DNA of 38,972 bases from Chrysochromulina parva (GCA_002887195.1 PJAB01000130.1:1-38972); one strand, 5' to 3'. Shown: positions 27,208 through 37,264, numbered from the stretch's first letter. The notes: generated from the letters alone by a model not told the origin. Numbers and translations are program-made.

Positions 27208-29589
27208 ATGCTGTTCGTCACGCTGCTCAGCATCCTGTTCCTCGCTCTCCCCGAGGTGTGTGGGACCTACCTGGATCTCCTCGCTGTCGCCCTGCTCGTC
27301 TTCTCTGCAGCCGTCGCTGCGGCGATCAGATATCGCGAAGCTCTGATCACGGCTGCGCTCACCTCGCCTCGGCTCTCCAAATTTCGGCTGCGCGCGGCCA
27401 CGGCAGCGCTCGAATCGATGTTGGGGCCGGTGGACGTCCGGGAAGCAGTCTTCAGCAGCGAGCGCATTGTGCTCCTCGGCCTTACCGTACCCAACCCCGA
27501 GCTTGAGGGCGTCTGCTGGTCGCACCCCACGTTCCTCACTGCCGAGATGATCGAGATAGGCCTCGCCTCCAGCGGCCTCTCGGGCGCCCTCTCTCTGCTT
27601 GGCGCATGCTCAGTGCGCATGTTTGGCGTCGACGTCATGCTGGGCTGCCCGCGCCGCCACATTCGCAAGCTACGCCTGCACGGCATCGTGGTCCGTCGTG
27701 AGGAGATCACGCCGGGCGGCACGACCAACAGCAGCCTCTTCTTTGAGCGACTCACGACGCCTGCGGCGGAGGACAAGAGCGCCGCCGAGGCCGCCGCGCC
27801 GCCATCCGTGAGCCGCGGGCCGTCCCCCGTGAGCCGCGAGGACGACCAGTCGCAGGGCGACAAGTCGCTACGAGAGGAGGATGAGGAGGAGGAGGAGGAG
27901 AGCATAGCAGCAGCGGCGGCACTCGAAGATGAGCGGCAATCGAAGTCGAAGAGGACGCTTCGTTCGTTTGTGGGCGGCAAGTTCCGTGGCGTCAAGGACG
28001 CGATGGTGCGCGAGGGGCTCGCCTGGGCGTGCGGCGACGTCGTCTCTCGTATCCTAACGCAGCCCGAGTACACCATCCGCGAGCGCGACGCGACTCGCGC
28101 TGCTCACGACGACGCGCAGAAGAGCCTGCGGCACTATGTGGCGGTCGACCACCTGATCGTCTCCTCGGTGACGCTCATGATCGGCAGCATGGCGACCACC
28201 GTCGCCGCCAACGGCCCCGATGGCCGCAGCGGTCGACGCAGCGGTGACAGCGCGCCCGAGCCGAGCGCCGTACCGAGCGCCGTACCGAGCGCCGTACCGA
28301 GCGGCGCCGCTCAGGCCTGGTCGACCGTTACCGTTACTGCGGAATCTAGCGACGACGACGAGGAGGGGGAGGAGGACGAGGACGAGGACGCGAAGGCGAC
28401 GACCACCGAGGCGTCGACGGCTGTCGTTGGTGCGCCAACGCCATCAGAAGCAATCAGAAGCCATCAGAAGCTCTCAGAGACGGCCCTTGATGCGCAGAGC
28501 ACCGCGGCCTCGGCCTGCACAGCGCCACCAGCGCCGGCTCCCGCGCCTGCGCCACCAGCGCTGCGCCGAAGGCGGTGGCTCGGAGGCGCCGGCTTGACGA
28601 ATCTCGGAGGCGCCGGCTTGACGAATCCCAAGCAACCCGCCGCAGAACCGGCCGCGCGCCGTCCCGAGCGCCCGTCCAAGCGCCGTCCCGAGCGCACGCT
28701 ACAGATGGAGGGTCCGCTCTTCGAGCTGCGTGACTTTGAGGGGAGCGTGGGGCGCTTGGGCGCCGTGGTGCTCGCGGGCGGCCTCGAGCGCCTCTTGCGT
28801 GCCCAACTCTTCGGCACGCGCCGAGTGAGCGAGCGGCGCGCACGCGAGGCTGCGAGGAGGCAGCAGCCGCAGCCGCAGCAGCAGCCGCAGCAGCAGCCGC
28901 AACAACAACAACAGCAGTCCAGCCGCCTCCTCGGCCGCCTCCTCGGCCGCTACCGTTCGGTGGCAGAGGAGAGCGCCGTATCGGGCGCTGTCGTGGGCGC
29001 CGTATCGGGCGCCGTATCGGGCGCTATCGATACGGGTGCCGTTAGCCGCGAGCGGTCGCCCGTGCCCGACACGGCGCCAGTGCTCGATGGCGGTTGCCTC
29101 CTCCAGACCCTGATCCAGGCCCAGGAGGACGAGGAGGAGGTCGAGGAGAGCATTAGTACCGCAACGGGCACCGCAGCGGCAGCAGAGGACGCGAGCGGCG
29201 CTGCCCATGAGGCGCCCGGGACGGCGCGTGCCCCCCTCGACAGTGGCGCGCCTCCCGCGCCCGGGACGGCGCGTGTCCCCCTCGACAGTGCGCCTCCCGC
29301 GTCCAAGAAGCGCGCCATCTCGAGCGCCATCTCGACCGGGGTGCCCGGCGTCGTCGGCATGGCCAAGCGAAGGCTTGGGATTGTCGGCTTCTCGAGTGTG
29401 AGCTCCAAGCATGAGATTGCCACCTCGAGTGCGAGCTCCAAGCTCGGGATTGTCGGCTTCTCGAGCGCCAACGCGCGCCCGGTGCAGGCGGCCGCGGTGC
29501 CGGTACCGGCAGTCAATTGCCCGTTTGGAGTGCCACTGGCGGCCGTTGGCGGGGCTCCGGAAGCGGACCCTCAGCCTCGTGTAGTTTAG
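27208..29589 (+). CDS. Membrane-anchored protein of unknown function
   Basis: 793 residues from ATG at 27208 (MLFVTLLSILFLALPEVCG). That start gives two adjacent hydrophobic segments at about residues 1-15 and 20-42; upstream in-frame codons look like leader. Residues about 50-200 form a compact domain of beta-type pattern (VFSSERIVLLGLTVPNPELEG; MIEIGLASSGLSGALSLLG; RKLRLHGIVVRREE). It faintly recalls AsmA-like or lipid-transfer-like bridges, but I would not assign it. The remainder is low-complexity: acidic DEEEEEEES, poly-Gln/Pro, SAVPSAVPSAVPS, SGAVVGAVSGAV and APGTAR repeats. A further ordered segment lies near 250-330 (LRSFVGGKFRGVKDAMVREGLAWACGD). Confidence 0.7.
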   Translation: MLFVTLLSILFLALPEVCGTYLDLLAVALLVFSAAVAAAIRYREALITAALTSPRLSKFRLRAATAALESMLGPVDVREAVFSSERIVLLGLTVPNPELEGVCWSHPTFLTAEMIEIGLASSGLSGALSLLGACSVRMFGVDVMLGCPRRHIRKLRLHGIVVRREEITPGGTTNSSLFFERLTTPAAEDKSAAEAAAPPSVSRGPSPVSREDDQSQGDKSLREEDEEEEEESIAAAAALEDERQSKSKRTLRSFVGGKFRGVKDAMVREGLAWACGDVVSRILTQPEYTIRERDATRAAHDDAQKSLRHYVAVDHLIVSSVTLMIGSMATTVAANGPDGRSGRRSGDSAPEPSAVPSAVPSAVPSGAAQAWSTVTVTAESSDDDEEGEEDEDEDAKATTTEASTAVVGAPTPSEAIRSHQKLSETALDAQSTAASACTAPPAPAPAPAPPALRRRRWLGGAGLTNLGGAGLTNPKQPAAEPAARRPERPSKRRPERTLQMEGPLFELRDFEGSVGRLGAVVLAGGLERLLRAQLFGTRRVSERRAREAARRQQPQPQQQPQQQPQQQQQQSSRLLGRLLGRYRSVAEESAVSGAVVGAVSGAVSGAIDTGAVSRERSPVPDTAPVLDGGCLLQTLIQAQEDEEEVEESISTATGTAAAAEDASGAAHEAPGTARAPLDSGAPPAPGTARVPLDSAPPASKKRAISSAISTGVPGVVGMAKRRLGIVGFSSVSSKHEIATSSASSKLGIVGFSSANARPVQAAAVPVPAVNCPFGVPLAAVGGAPEADPQPRVV

Positions 29590-29689
29590 TTTATCTTTTT
29601 TGTTGTCATCTCGCATCTCCAGTTCATCAGTGTTCACACCCCTGAACTGTGAACCGGCTCGAGCTCCACGATGCAGGGCCGCTCACACG

Positions 29690-30526
29690 ATGTTCGCCGA
29701 TCACGTGCGGAAATTTGACGCGTGGCGCGCGATCCGAGGTTGCGAAGACGCTTCGGGAGGCCAGCACGACGAGGACGACGGTGCTGCACACGAGGCCAGC
29801 GCGGCTCGCGTCCGAGTGCTCTGTTGCCATGGCTACGCTTCCAATCTGCAAGCCTTCCTCTCGCGTCACTGCAAAGACTTGAGTTCGCAAGCACCCACGG
29901 CCGGCATGCTTGAGCTGTCCGGCATAGACGGGCCGGCGATCATCCACGACAGCGGTGGGCGGCAGCGTGCATGGTGGCACTTTGAGCCCGAGTTTCCGAT
30001 GGATCGCACGAGGCAGCCCGACTTTTGGAGGCTCGCCGAGGTGGGCTACCTCGACGCGGCTGCCAACGTGGAGCTGCTCGTGGCCGAGTGGCGGCGCGGG
30101 GCTTACGATGGCGTGCTCGGCTTCTCACAGGGTGCTGCGATGGCAGCCATGCTGTGCGCACGACTCGAGATGCTCGAGCGGGCGGCGGAGGGCGCCGGCG
30201 CCGCTCGCTCACCTCGGTTCGTCATCCTCGTCAACGGCTTCCGCTCGCCCTTGCCGAGCGACGCCGAGCTCGGCTGGTATCGTGCCCTCGAGCCCGCATC
30301 CCTCGCGACACCAGCCCTCGTCATCAGTGGTGAATACGACACGGCCGTTCCACCCAGCCGCGTCGCCGAGCTCGCTGCCCTCTTCGGGCGCCGTACCGAG
30401 CACATGGTCCGCGGAGGGCAGCATGCCATGCCACGCCAGCCGGTCGACCTCGGCGCCATCGCCGCGTTCGTGAGGCACGCGATACGCGGCGCTGATCCGA
30501 ACGCGGGAGGGACTGCTCGGCACTAG
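29690..30526 (+). CDS. FSH1/OVCA2-type serine hydrolase
   Basis: 278 residues from ATG at 29690. Alpha/beta hydrolase of the FSH1 family (esterase-like). Visible: VRVLCCHGYASNLQAF at the N-terminal strand with the oxyanion HG, LLVAEWRRGAYDGVLGFSQGAAMAAML with nucleophile Ser in GFSQGA (about residue 145), LVISGEYDTAVPP with the acid Asp (about 218) and VRGGQHAMPR with the base His (about 245). All three catalytic residues are present, so it should be active. An acidic insertion (GGQHDEDDGAAHEA) precedes the first strand. Lies about 100 bp downstream of the membrane-protein gene on the same strand. Confidence 0.88.
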   Translation: MFADHVRKFDAWRAIRGCEDASGGQHDEDDGAAHEASAARVRVLCCHGYASNLQAFLSRHCKDLSSQAPTAGMLELSGIDGPAIIHDSGGRQRAWWHFEPEFPMDRTRQPDFWRLAEVGYLDAAANVELLVAEWRRGAYDGVLGFSQGAAMAAMLCARLEMLERAAEGAGAARSPRFVILVNGFRSPLPSDAELGWYRALEPASLATPALVISGEYDTAVPPSRVAELAALFGRRTEHMVRGGQHAMPRQPVDLGAIAAFVRHAIRGADPNAGGTARH

Positions 30527-31621
30527 TTTACTGTGCCCCGGGCGTACCCTTTTCGTTACAGGTGCACAGCTCGGCTCGGCCCCACGGGCTGGAGGGCTGT
30601 ACGACTGCATAGGGACCCTAGTTTACACGTCAGTAGCCAGTTCACATGTAGGCATTCGTGTGTGCATTTTGGAATTCAGTTCAAGCTCCAACAACTCCAG
30701 TCTCCATCGTGGCGTGGTGAAGCGCGAAGCCGAGGCGTTTTTTAACGGCTGCCGACGCCTCAGTGGGGACAGTGCTTGCAGATGACCAAGAAAAGACGCG
30801 CACCCCACTGCGTCTGGTTGTGTCGTGGCAGCGGCACGGAGGGTACGGACACACATAACCGAGAACAGGCACATAGCATACAAACCGAACTCGACCCAGG
30901 GTGGACGTGCGGCGTGCCGCCTCTACGGCTCCGGCATGTCGCGTCGCGTACCGACAAGACATGCATCGAAGTAGTCCCAGTAGGATCCCTACTGTTACCC
31001 TACTGTACACTCAAGACATGTGGACTTCTACCATCCGATCCGATCGCGACATGCCCGGCACCACAAGGCACCACATGATCAGCGCCTGATGATTCAAAGC
31101 CGTGGCGCTCACCATGGCGCTCATCACTTGATGATTCAAAGCCGCGGCGCTCACCATGGCGCTCATCACTTGATGATTCAAAGCCGTGGCGCTCACCATG
31201 GCGCTCATCACTTGATGATTCAAAGCCGCGGCGCTCACCATGGCGCTCATCACGTGTTCCCCCAGCATGGAGCTTGGTGTACACGCGCCTTGCCCTCGCC
31301 TTGCCCCTTGCTGCATGTGGCCCGCATCCCGCCGCCTTTGTGACGACTTTGCTCATTCGCCGCCGTTGCATGGCATGCATCCCGATCGCATCCCGCCCCA
31401 CTGCTTCCCCACTGCCCACATGTGCACCCTCCCCCCTTCGGCGCGCGCCGTCAGCCTCGCTCATACCTCGCTCAACCCTCACTCAAGCCAGGATGATCTC
31501 CTTCCTCAAGCCAGGATGATCTTCTCACTCAAGCCGGGATGATCTTCTCGCTCAAGCCGGGATGATCTTCTCACTCAAGCCGGTCATGATCTCATCCCTC
31601 AGGCCAGGATGATCTTCTCAC
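30527..31621. other. Convergent intergenic region with two tandem arrays
   Basis: Between the FSH1-type gene (+) and the EF-hand gene (-). Contains a 42-bp array (31087-31254) and a 23-bp array touching the EF-hand stop codon (31483-31644). The rest shows no gene. Confidence 0.6.
31087..31254. repeat. 42-bp tandem repeat, four copies
   Basis: Unit begins TGATGATTCAAAGCCG and contains GGCGCTCACCATGGCGCTCA, itself a near-duplication of GGCGCTCA. Copies alternate T/C at one site (CCGT, CCGC, CCGT, CCGC), so an 84-bp dimer was duplicated. The unit is a multiple of three and open on the minus strand, but there is no other sign of coding. Confidence 0.9.
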
Positions 31622-31644
31622 TCAAGCCGGGATGATCTGGCCGC
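31483..31644 (-). repeat. 23-bp repeat carrying the stop codon, seven copies
   Basis: Unit TCAAGCCGGGATGATCTTCT on the plus strand. The first copy on the sense strand encodes the last residues (GQIIPA) and stop of the EF-hand/hydrolase gene; six more copies follow in the 3' flank. The unit is not a multiple of three. Confidence 0.85.
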
Positions 31645-34600
31645 TCCCGTCGCGCAGCTGGGGGCGCACGAAGCGCTCGGCGTGAGCATGCTGGGGGGAC
31701 GAGCTAGGCCGCTGCGGCGAGGGGCCTGCCTCGTGGGCCCCCGGCAGTGCGAGCGGCGGGCGAGCACTAAAGGGGCGCGAGTACTCGCGTTGCGCTTGCT
31801 TGAGTGCTTCGCGCCGCTTCGCCTCGAACGACTTTTCTTCGGCGACGATGGCCTCGAGCTTGTGGGAGAGGGCCACCTGCCATATCGGGCAATCGGAGGT
31901 CATCAGCTTGCAATCAGCTGGTTATCATTGGTCGTCAGCTTGTAATCAGCTGGTAATCATCCGGCAACCGGATGGCAATCAGAAGGCAATCAGAAGGCAA
32001 TCAGAAGGCAATCAGAATGCAATCAGAAGGCAATCTGAAGCCTCGGGTTCGTGGGCGAGCGCCATCGTGGGCGAGCGCCACCTGCAGACCGCCTTCGCAA
32101 TCAGATGGCAATCAGCTTGTAATCCGCTGGTAATCATTGGTCATCAGCTTGTTATCAGAGCGCCACCTGCAGACCGCCTTCGCCCGCGGTGCAGCACCGG
32201 TCGTCCCATTCCGGCTTCCTCGCCCCGGGTGATTTGGTTGGATCTCCCCCGCCAGATCTCCCCCGCCCGGGGGATTTGGGCGGGAGAGGCAAGCGCCAGG
32301 ACGGTTCGAGCGTGAGAGGGTTGACGTGCATCAGCTTGCCGTCGGGGCCCATCCGCAGCGACGGTGAGCTGGGCGGCAGGGCGGGGGAGATCTGGCGCTG
32401 GGGAGATGGCGCCGAGGGGATGGCGGGGGAGATCATCTGCACGCGTGTCGCGGGGGAGGCTGAGCGCCCTGGTGAGCGCCCTCGAGGCGACGCGCTGCGT
32501 GAGCGCGCGCTCTTGGCCGAGCCGGCCCGGTAGCGAAGGCGGGGCGACGGCGGGCCGCGCGCCGTGCCCGGGCGCGGCAAGTCCGGCGAGGTGGGCCGCT
32601 TGTTCACGATCAGGTTTCGTCTGAGGGCATCGACCGCTGCGGCTTGGAATGAGAGTTTCGCCCCTTTGGCCATCGAGGCCCGGGCGACCCAGTAGGCGAT
32701 GTACCGCTGCTCATTGAGGCAGTCGGCGTGATGGGTGAGCTCCGGCTCGACGTGCCACTCTACCGTGTACCCCGCCGCGGAGAGGCGCGAGAACGAGGCG
32801 CGCTGCTCGTGCAAGGGGCAGATGGTATCGCGCCCCCCAGCGAAGACGAAGATGGGGGTCTTTGCGTGCTCGCCGCCGACAGGGGTCGTGTGATCGGTGC
32901 TCAGCATTGTGCGCAGGCAGAGCAGTGCGCCCAGCGGCGCTCGGTAGCTCATCGCCACGTGCAGCGCGAGCATGCCGCCCTGCGACGCGCCGCCGAAGAC
33001 GACCCGCGACGCGTCGCCGCCGAGCAACGCGATCTCGCGATCGAGGAGAGCATGCAGCCGGCGCGTCTGCGCGCCCAGCTGGCCCGCCGCGAGCATCGCG
33101 TCGTAGCCGTACTGCGCCGGCATGCTCCCATCGCCCGGCGACGGCGACGTGTCCCTGGGCATCATCCAGCAGACGACCTCAGGCCCCCCCGGCAAACTGG
33201 TCAGCTTGCGCTGGGGTGCGCGCGGGAAGACGAATCGGCAGTGCACGCCAATCTCGCCAAAGCGCCGATACAACCGGCTGTGCGCCTCCGCGGCCGAGCC
33301 CTCCGCGTGCAGCAGGATGACAGTGTGTGTGTGCTCCCCATGCTCTTCGGTCATGACCAACTCCCCGGGGTCCTCTCCCTCGGGCAGCCCCATCATCACC
33401 ATCTCGACCTCCTTGAGCGTCTCCTTGATGACCACCGACGGCGCGACACGCTTGGGTGTGGAGAGGGAGGCGGAGAGGGCGGCGCCACCCGAGGGCGCGT
33501 GACGTGGCGACGCCGCGGCCCGTCCGCTCGACCAAGCGTTGAGCGCGCGCTTCATCTCGCTAAAGTCAATGTGCCCGTCGCCGCTCTCGTCGATCAAGTC
33601 GAAGAGGATGTCAATGTCCGCCTTGGTGCAGAAAAAGGCGCCGAGGCATCCGATCGCTCGATGGAACTCCTTGCGGTCGAGAGCGCCGTTGCCGTCGGCA
33701 TCCCAGTCGCGGAAGAGGGCCATCATCTTCGCATTGTTCGCACCGAGGAAGGTGCACAGCTGCTGCTGCGTCGTCTTTGCGGCCGCCGAGAGCTCGGGAC
33801 CCCGCCGGCCAGATGCCGCCTCTGCCGCCTCGGCGGCGGCCGCTCGTTCCTCGGCCTCCTCGCGCATCTTCTGCTCCGCCCGCTTGCGGCGCACGCTCGG
33901 CGGCTCCTTCCCCGCCGCCTTGGCCGCCGCGTCGGCGGCCCTCTGCGCCTCCTTGACGCCCTTCTCGGAGAGGACCCTCTTGAACTCATCGAAGTCGATA
34001 TACCCGCCAGCGTCCTTGTCAAACGAGTCGAAGAGCTCTTCGATCTCTTTCTTGGAGGCCGCGTAACCGAGCACCGCGATGCCCTTGCGCAGCTCCTTCT
34101 TGTCGAGCGCGCCGTTGCCATCCCGATCCCACTCGCGGAACAGTTGGATCAACTTGACCGAGTGAGACTTGAGGATGTCGAAGATCTGCTCCTGAATCGT
34201 CAAATCTCCCGGCACGAGCGTCACCGTCTCGGGCAAGCAGGCGACGCGAGGTCCCACGTAGTTGGCGTTCACGTTCTGCGCCGTCAGCTTGCCGAAGCGG
34301 CTCCTGTCCGCCTGCTGCGCTTGGACGCGCTTCAGTGCGCGCCTCGTCGCATCCTTGCCCTGCGAATCGCGCAGCATCGCATGGAGCTCTTTGTACTCAA
34401 GCTTCCCGCTCCGGTCCCCATCGAGCGAGTCAAAGACGGCATCCACGTCGGGCTGAGGCACGTCGAACCCGAGCGCGCACACAGCCCGCCAAAACTCCTT
34501 CTTGTCCACATTCCCAGAGCGGTCCGCATCCCACGATTTGAACACGTCGACCACTCGACCAGCGGAGCGGAGTAGCGCATCACGCAGCGACCACTGCACG

Positions 34601-37023
34601 TACTCATGAGGGTCAATCCTGCCATTTTGGTCGATCTCCATGGACAGGAAGCGTTGCTCGAGATCCGCATCCGCATGCTCGCCCTCTTCGCGGAAGCGGA
34701 CCCACGAATTGAACTCGACCGCATCGAGCCGCCGGTCTTGGGTGACGTCCGTCAGGTCAAAGTCGACCCAGTTGTGACGCATGCCCGGGTCGAAGCCCTC
34801 CTCGGCCGTGCCCTGCACATCCGTGGCCTCCACGGCCCCGATGGCAGCGCCTCCCTCGCTCTCTCCCTCGCCTTTGGCATGGGCGGACGGCTTCTTGAGA
34901 TTCCCCTTGAGATTCCCCTTGCGCGCCAGCTGGCCACGTTGGATGGCTTGCATCTTGACTGCCGCACGGTCCTCTTCGGACATGGTCGCCGAGCTCGCCT
35001 TGAGCTCCGATTTCTGCTTGGTGAGCTTGGCCCTCGTGGCGAGCTTCGAGCCGCGCTCAGAGAGCACCCGCTTAAACTCTTCGAACTCGATAAAGTCGTC
35101 CTTGAATCCCGCGCCGTCCTCGTTGGTGTTGAAGCTCTCAAAGAGCTCGTCGACCTCCTTCTTGGGCACCTCGTACCCGATCGCCGCGATGCCCCGGCGC
35201 AGCTCCTTCTTGTCGAGTCCGCCGTTGGCATCGTCGTCCCACTCGCGGAACAGGTCGATGAGCTGGATCGAGTTCTGTTTGAGGATCTCGACGATCTGCT
35301 CCTGCATGCTCACGTCGGGACGGAGCTCAATCTTGACCGTTGGGGGCAGCACGGACAGTCGAGCCGCCTTGTAGTTCGTGTTGACATTCTTGGCCGTGAC
35401 CTTGGCTGTGCGGCTGCGGTCGCCTTGCGAGATGCGCTTGGCGGTGAGCTCTCTCTTGCGCTGGTTCGCTAGGCTGCCCGCAGTCTGCAGCAGCATGTTC
35501 AGCTCCTTATACTCGATCTTGCCGCCCCTGTCCTTGTCGAGAGAGGTGAAGCATTCGTCCGACTCCGCCTGCGTCACCTCGAACCCGAGGGCACGAAGGG
35601 CGCGAAAGAACTCCTTCTTATCGATCTTGCCGTTGCCATCCTCGTCCCATTGCTTGAAGAGGTCGATCACGCGCTCGGACGAGCGGGAGAGGGCCATACG
35701 GAGCTCATGATTCATAAACTCCCGGAGGTCGACGTAGCCATCACCGGAGGTGTCGAGCGCGTCGAATCGGACGCGCAGCGCCTCCTCGGTGTACTCACCG
35801 AGTGGCTCGCGTGCGCGGATGAAGGTGCTGAACTCACCAAAGTCCATCAGCCCGTCCTGATCGCCATCGACCTCGCTGAAGCTCAGTGGCGCGTGCACTG
35901 GCGCGGGCGGCTTTCCCGCTGGCGACGTCGTTGGCGAAACGACGCCACTATGGCTCACTTGTAGGCTCGCTTGTAGGCTCACTTGTAGGCTCGCTTGCGG
36001 TTGGTCCGCAGCTGCGCCCTCCCCCTCCGTCGATGCCACATCGGCGGAGGCGGCGCCGGGCTGCTGGAGGGTCGACCTCTGCTTCTCCAGTTGTTTCGTC
36101 TTGGTGGCGTTCTTCGCGCCACGCTCGGAGAGGGCACGCTTAAACTCGTCGAACTCGATGAAACCGTCGCCGTTCTCGTTCATGCTCTCAAAGAGCTCGT
36201 CGACCTCCTTCTTGGGCACCTCATACCCGAGCGCCGCGATGCCCTGGCGCAGCTCCTTCTTGCTGAGCGCACCGTTGGCATCGTCGTCCCACTCGTTGAA
36301 CAGGGAGACGAGCTTGATCGAGTTCTGTTTGAGGATCTCGACGATCTGCTCCTGCATGCTCACGTCCTGCCGAAGCTCGATCTTGACCGTTGGGGGCAGC
36401 ACGGACACGCGCGCGCTCCGGTAATTCTGGTTGACGTTCTTGGCCGTCAGCTTCCCCATCTTGCTGTAGTCGCCTTGCGAGATGCGCGATGCGCCGCGCG
36501 CCAGGTTCGCTTTGGTCCCCTCGCTGCCCGACGACGCACGCAGCATCGCATGGAGCTCCTTGTACTCGACCTTGCCGCTGCCGTTTTCATCGAGCGAGTC
36601 GAAGACGTCATCCGACTCGGCCTGTGTCACGTCGAAGCCCAGCGCGCGGATTGCGCGATGAAACTCGCGCCGATCGACGCTCCCCGAGTTGTCCTCATCC
36701 CACTGCTTGAACAGGTCGACGACGCGCTGCGACGAGCGGGTGAGCGCCTCGCGCAGCGACCACGTCAAGAACTCACGCATTTCGAGGCTGCTATCAAGCG
36801 AGGTTTCGAGCGCGTCGAAGCGTTTCTGCAGCTCCTCATCAGTGTACTCGCCCTCTTCGCGGCTGCGAACGAAGGCACTGAATTCGGCGAGGTCGTGGCG
36901 CCGGTTGTGGTTGGCGTCGGCCTCGTCGAATTCGGTGGAGTTGTGGGGCGTGCCCGGGCCGTCCCCGTCCTCGTCCCTGCTCGACGGTTCGGCCTCAGAC
37001 TCAGACTCAGGTAGGTCGCTCAT
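31622..37023 (-). CDS. Multi-EF-hand protein fused to acyl-protein-thioesterase-like hydrolase
   Basis: Exons 37023-32167 and 31876-31622 join in phase 0 to about 1703 residues. Start is ATG at 37023. About 20 EF-hand loops, many canonical (DEDNSGSVDRREF, DENGSGKVEYKEL, DDDANGALSKKEL, DADRSGNVDKKEF), form three modules of about six plus a final pair. The modules repeat at about 1.05-1.1 kb and share linkers such as PTVKIELR.DVSMQEQIVEIL. An IQ-like motif (AAVKMQAIQRGQLARK) lies near 686-702. From about 1233 to 1450 is an APT1/lysophospholipase-type alpha/beta hydrolase: HTVILLHAEG, GASQGGMLAL with nucleophile Ser near 1346, GGRDTICPLH with Asp near 1399, ELTHHADC with His near 1428. A Ser/Pro/Arg tail follows. 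Calcium control of the hydrolase is inference. Confidence 0.88.
31877..32166 (-). other. Intron of EF-hand/hydrolase gene with internal copy of the exon junction
   Basis: Sense strand: exon GGTCTGCAG, intron GTGGCGCTCTGATAACAAG..., ending TATGGCAG, exon GTGGCCCTCTCC. Inside the intron the 26 bp spanning the exon-intron junction recur perfectly (32158-32183 and 32073-32098). This copy is followed by GCTCGCCCACGA twice, resembling the true downstream exon start. The rest is CTGATTGCCTT-type units (mostly 11 bp). Two splice acceptors are therefore possible; only the distal one gives the long helical C-terminus. Confidence 0.85.
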
Positions 37024-37264
37024 GCTGACCCTGGCTCAATAAAGTGGATGTTCAGCTGCCGAACCATTTTCGTAGATATCGCCGTTACTTCGTCCCCTTT
37101 GCATGCATCGTGTCACGACACAAAACCCAAACAATTCAACAAATGTACTGGCGGCTTTTTGTTCATGCTTCTGCCCGTCACAACGCGTTCGAAACCCGTG
37201 ATCGAAACAAGTCTGCGGAATCCGGAAAACTCATAATATTCTACAGTAACTCATCACGTAAACA
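37024..37264. promoter_or_regulatory. Divergent promoter region
   Basis: About 241 bp between the ATGs of the EF-hand gene (-) and the solute-binding-like gene (+). It is clearly more AT-rich than the flanking coding DNA. No defined motif. Confidence 0.45.

Noticed and set aside
31011..31316. Minus-strand ORF with 14-residue repeats (ALNHQVMSAMV)
   Set aside because: Open only because the 42-bp unit is a multiple of three without a stop; no domain, and both strands are open.
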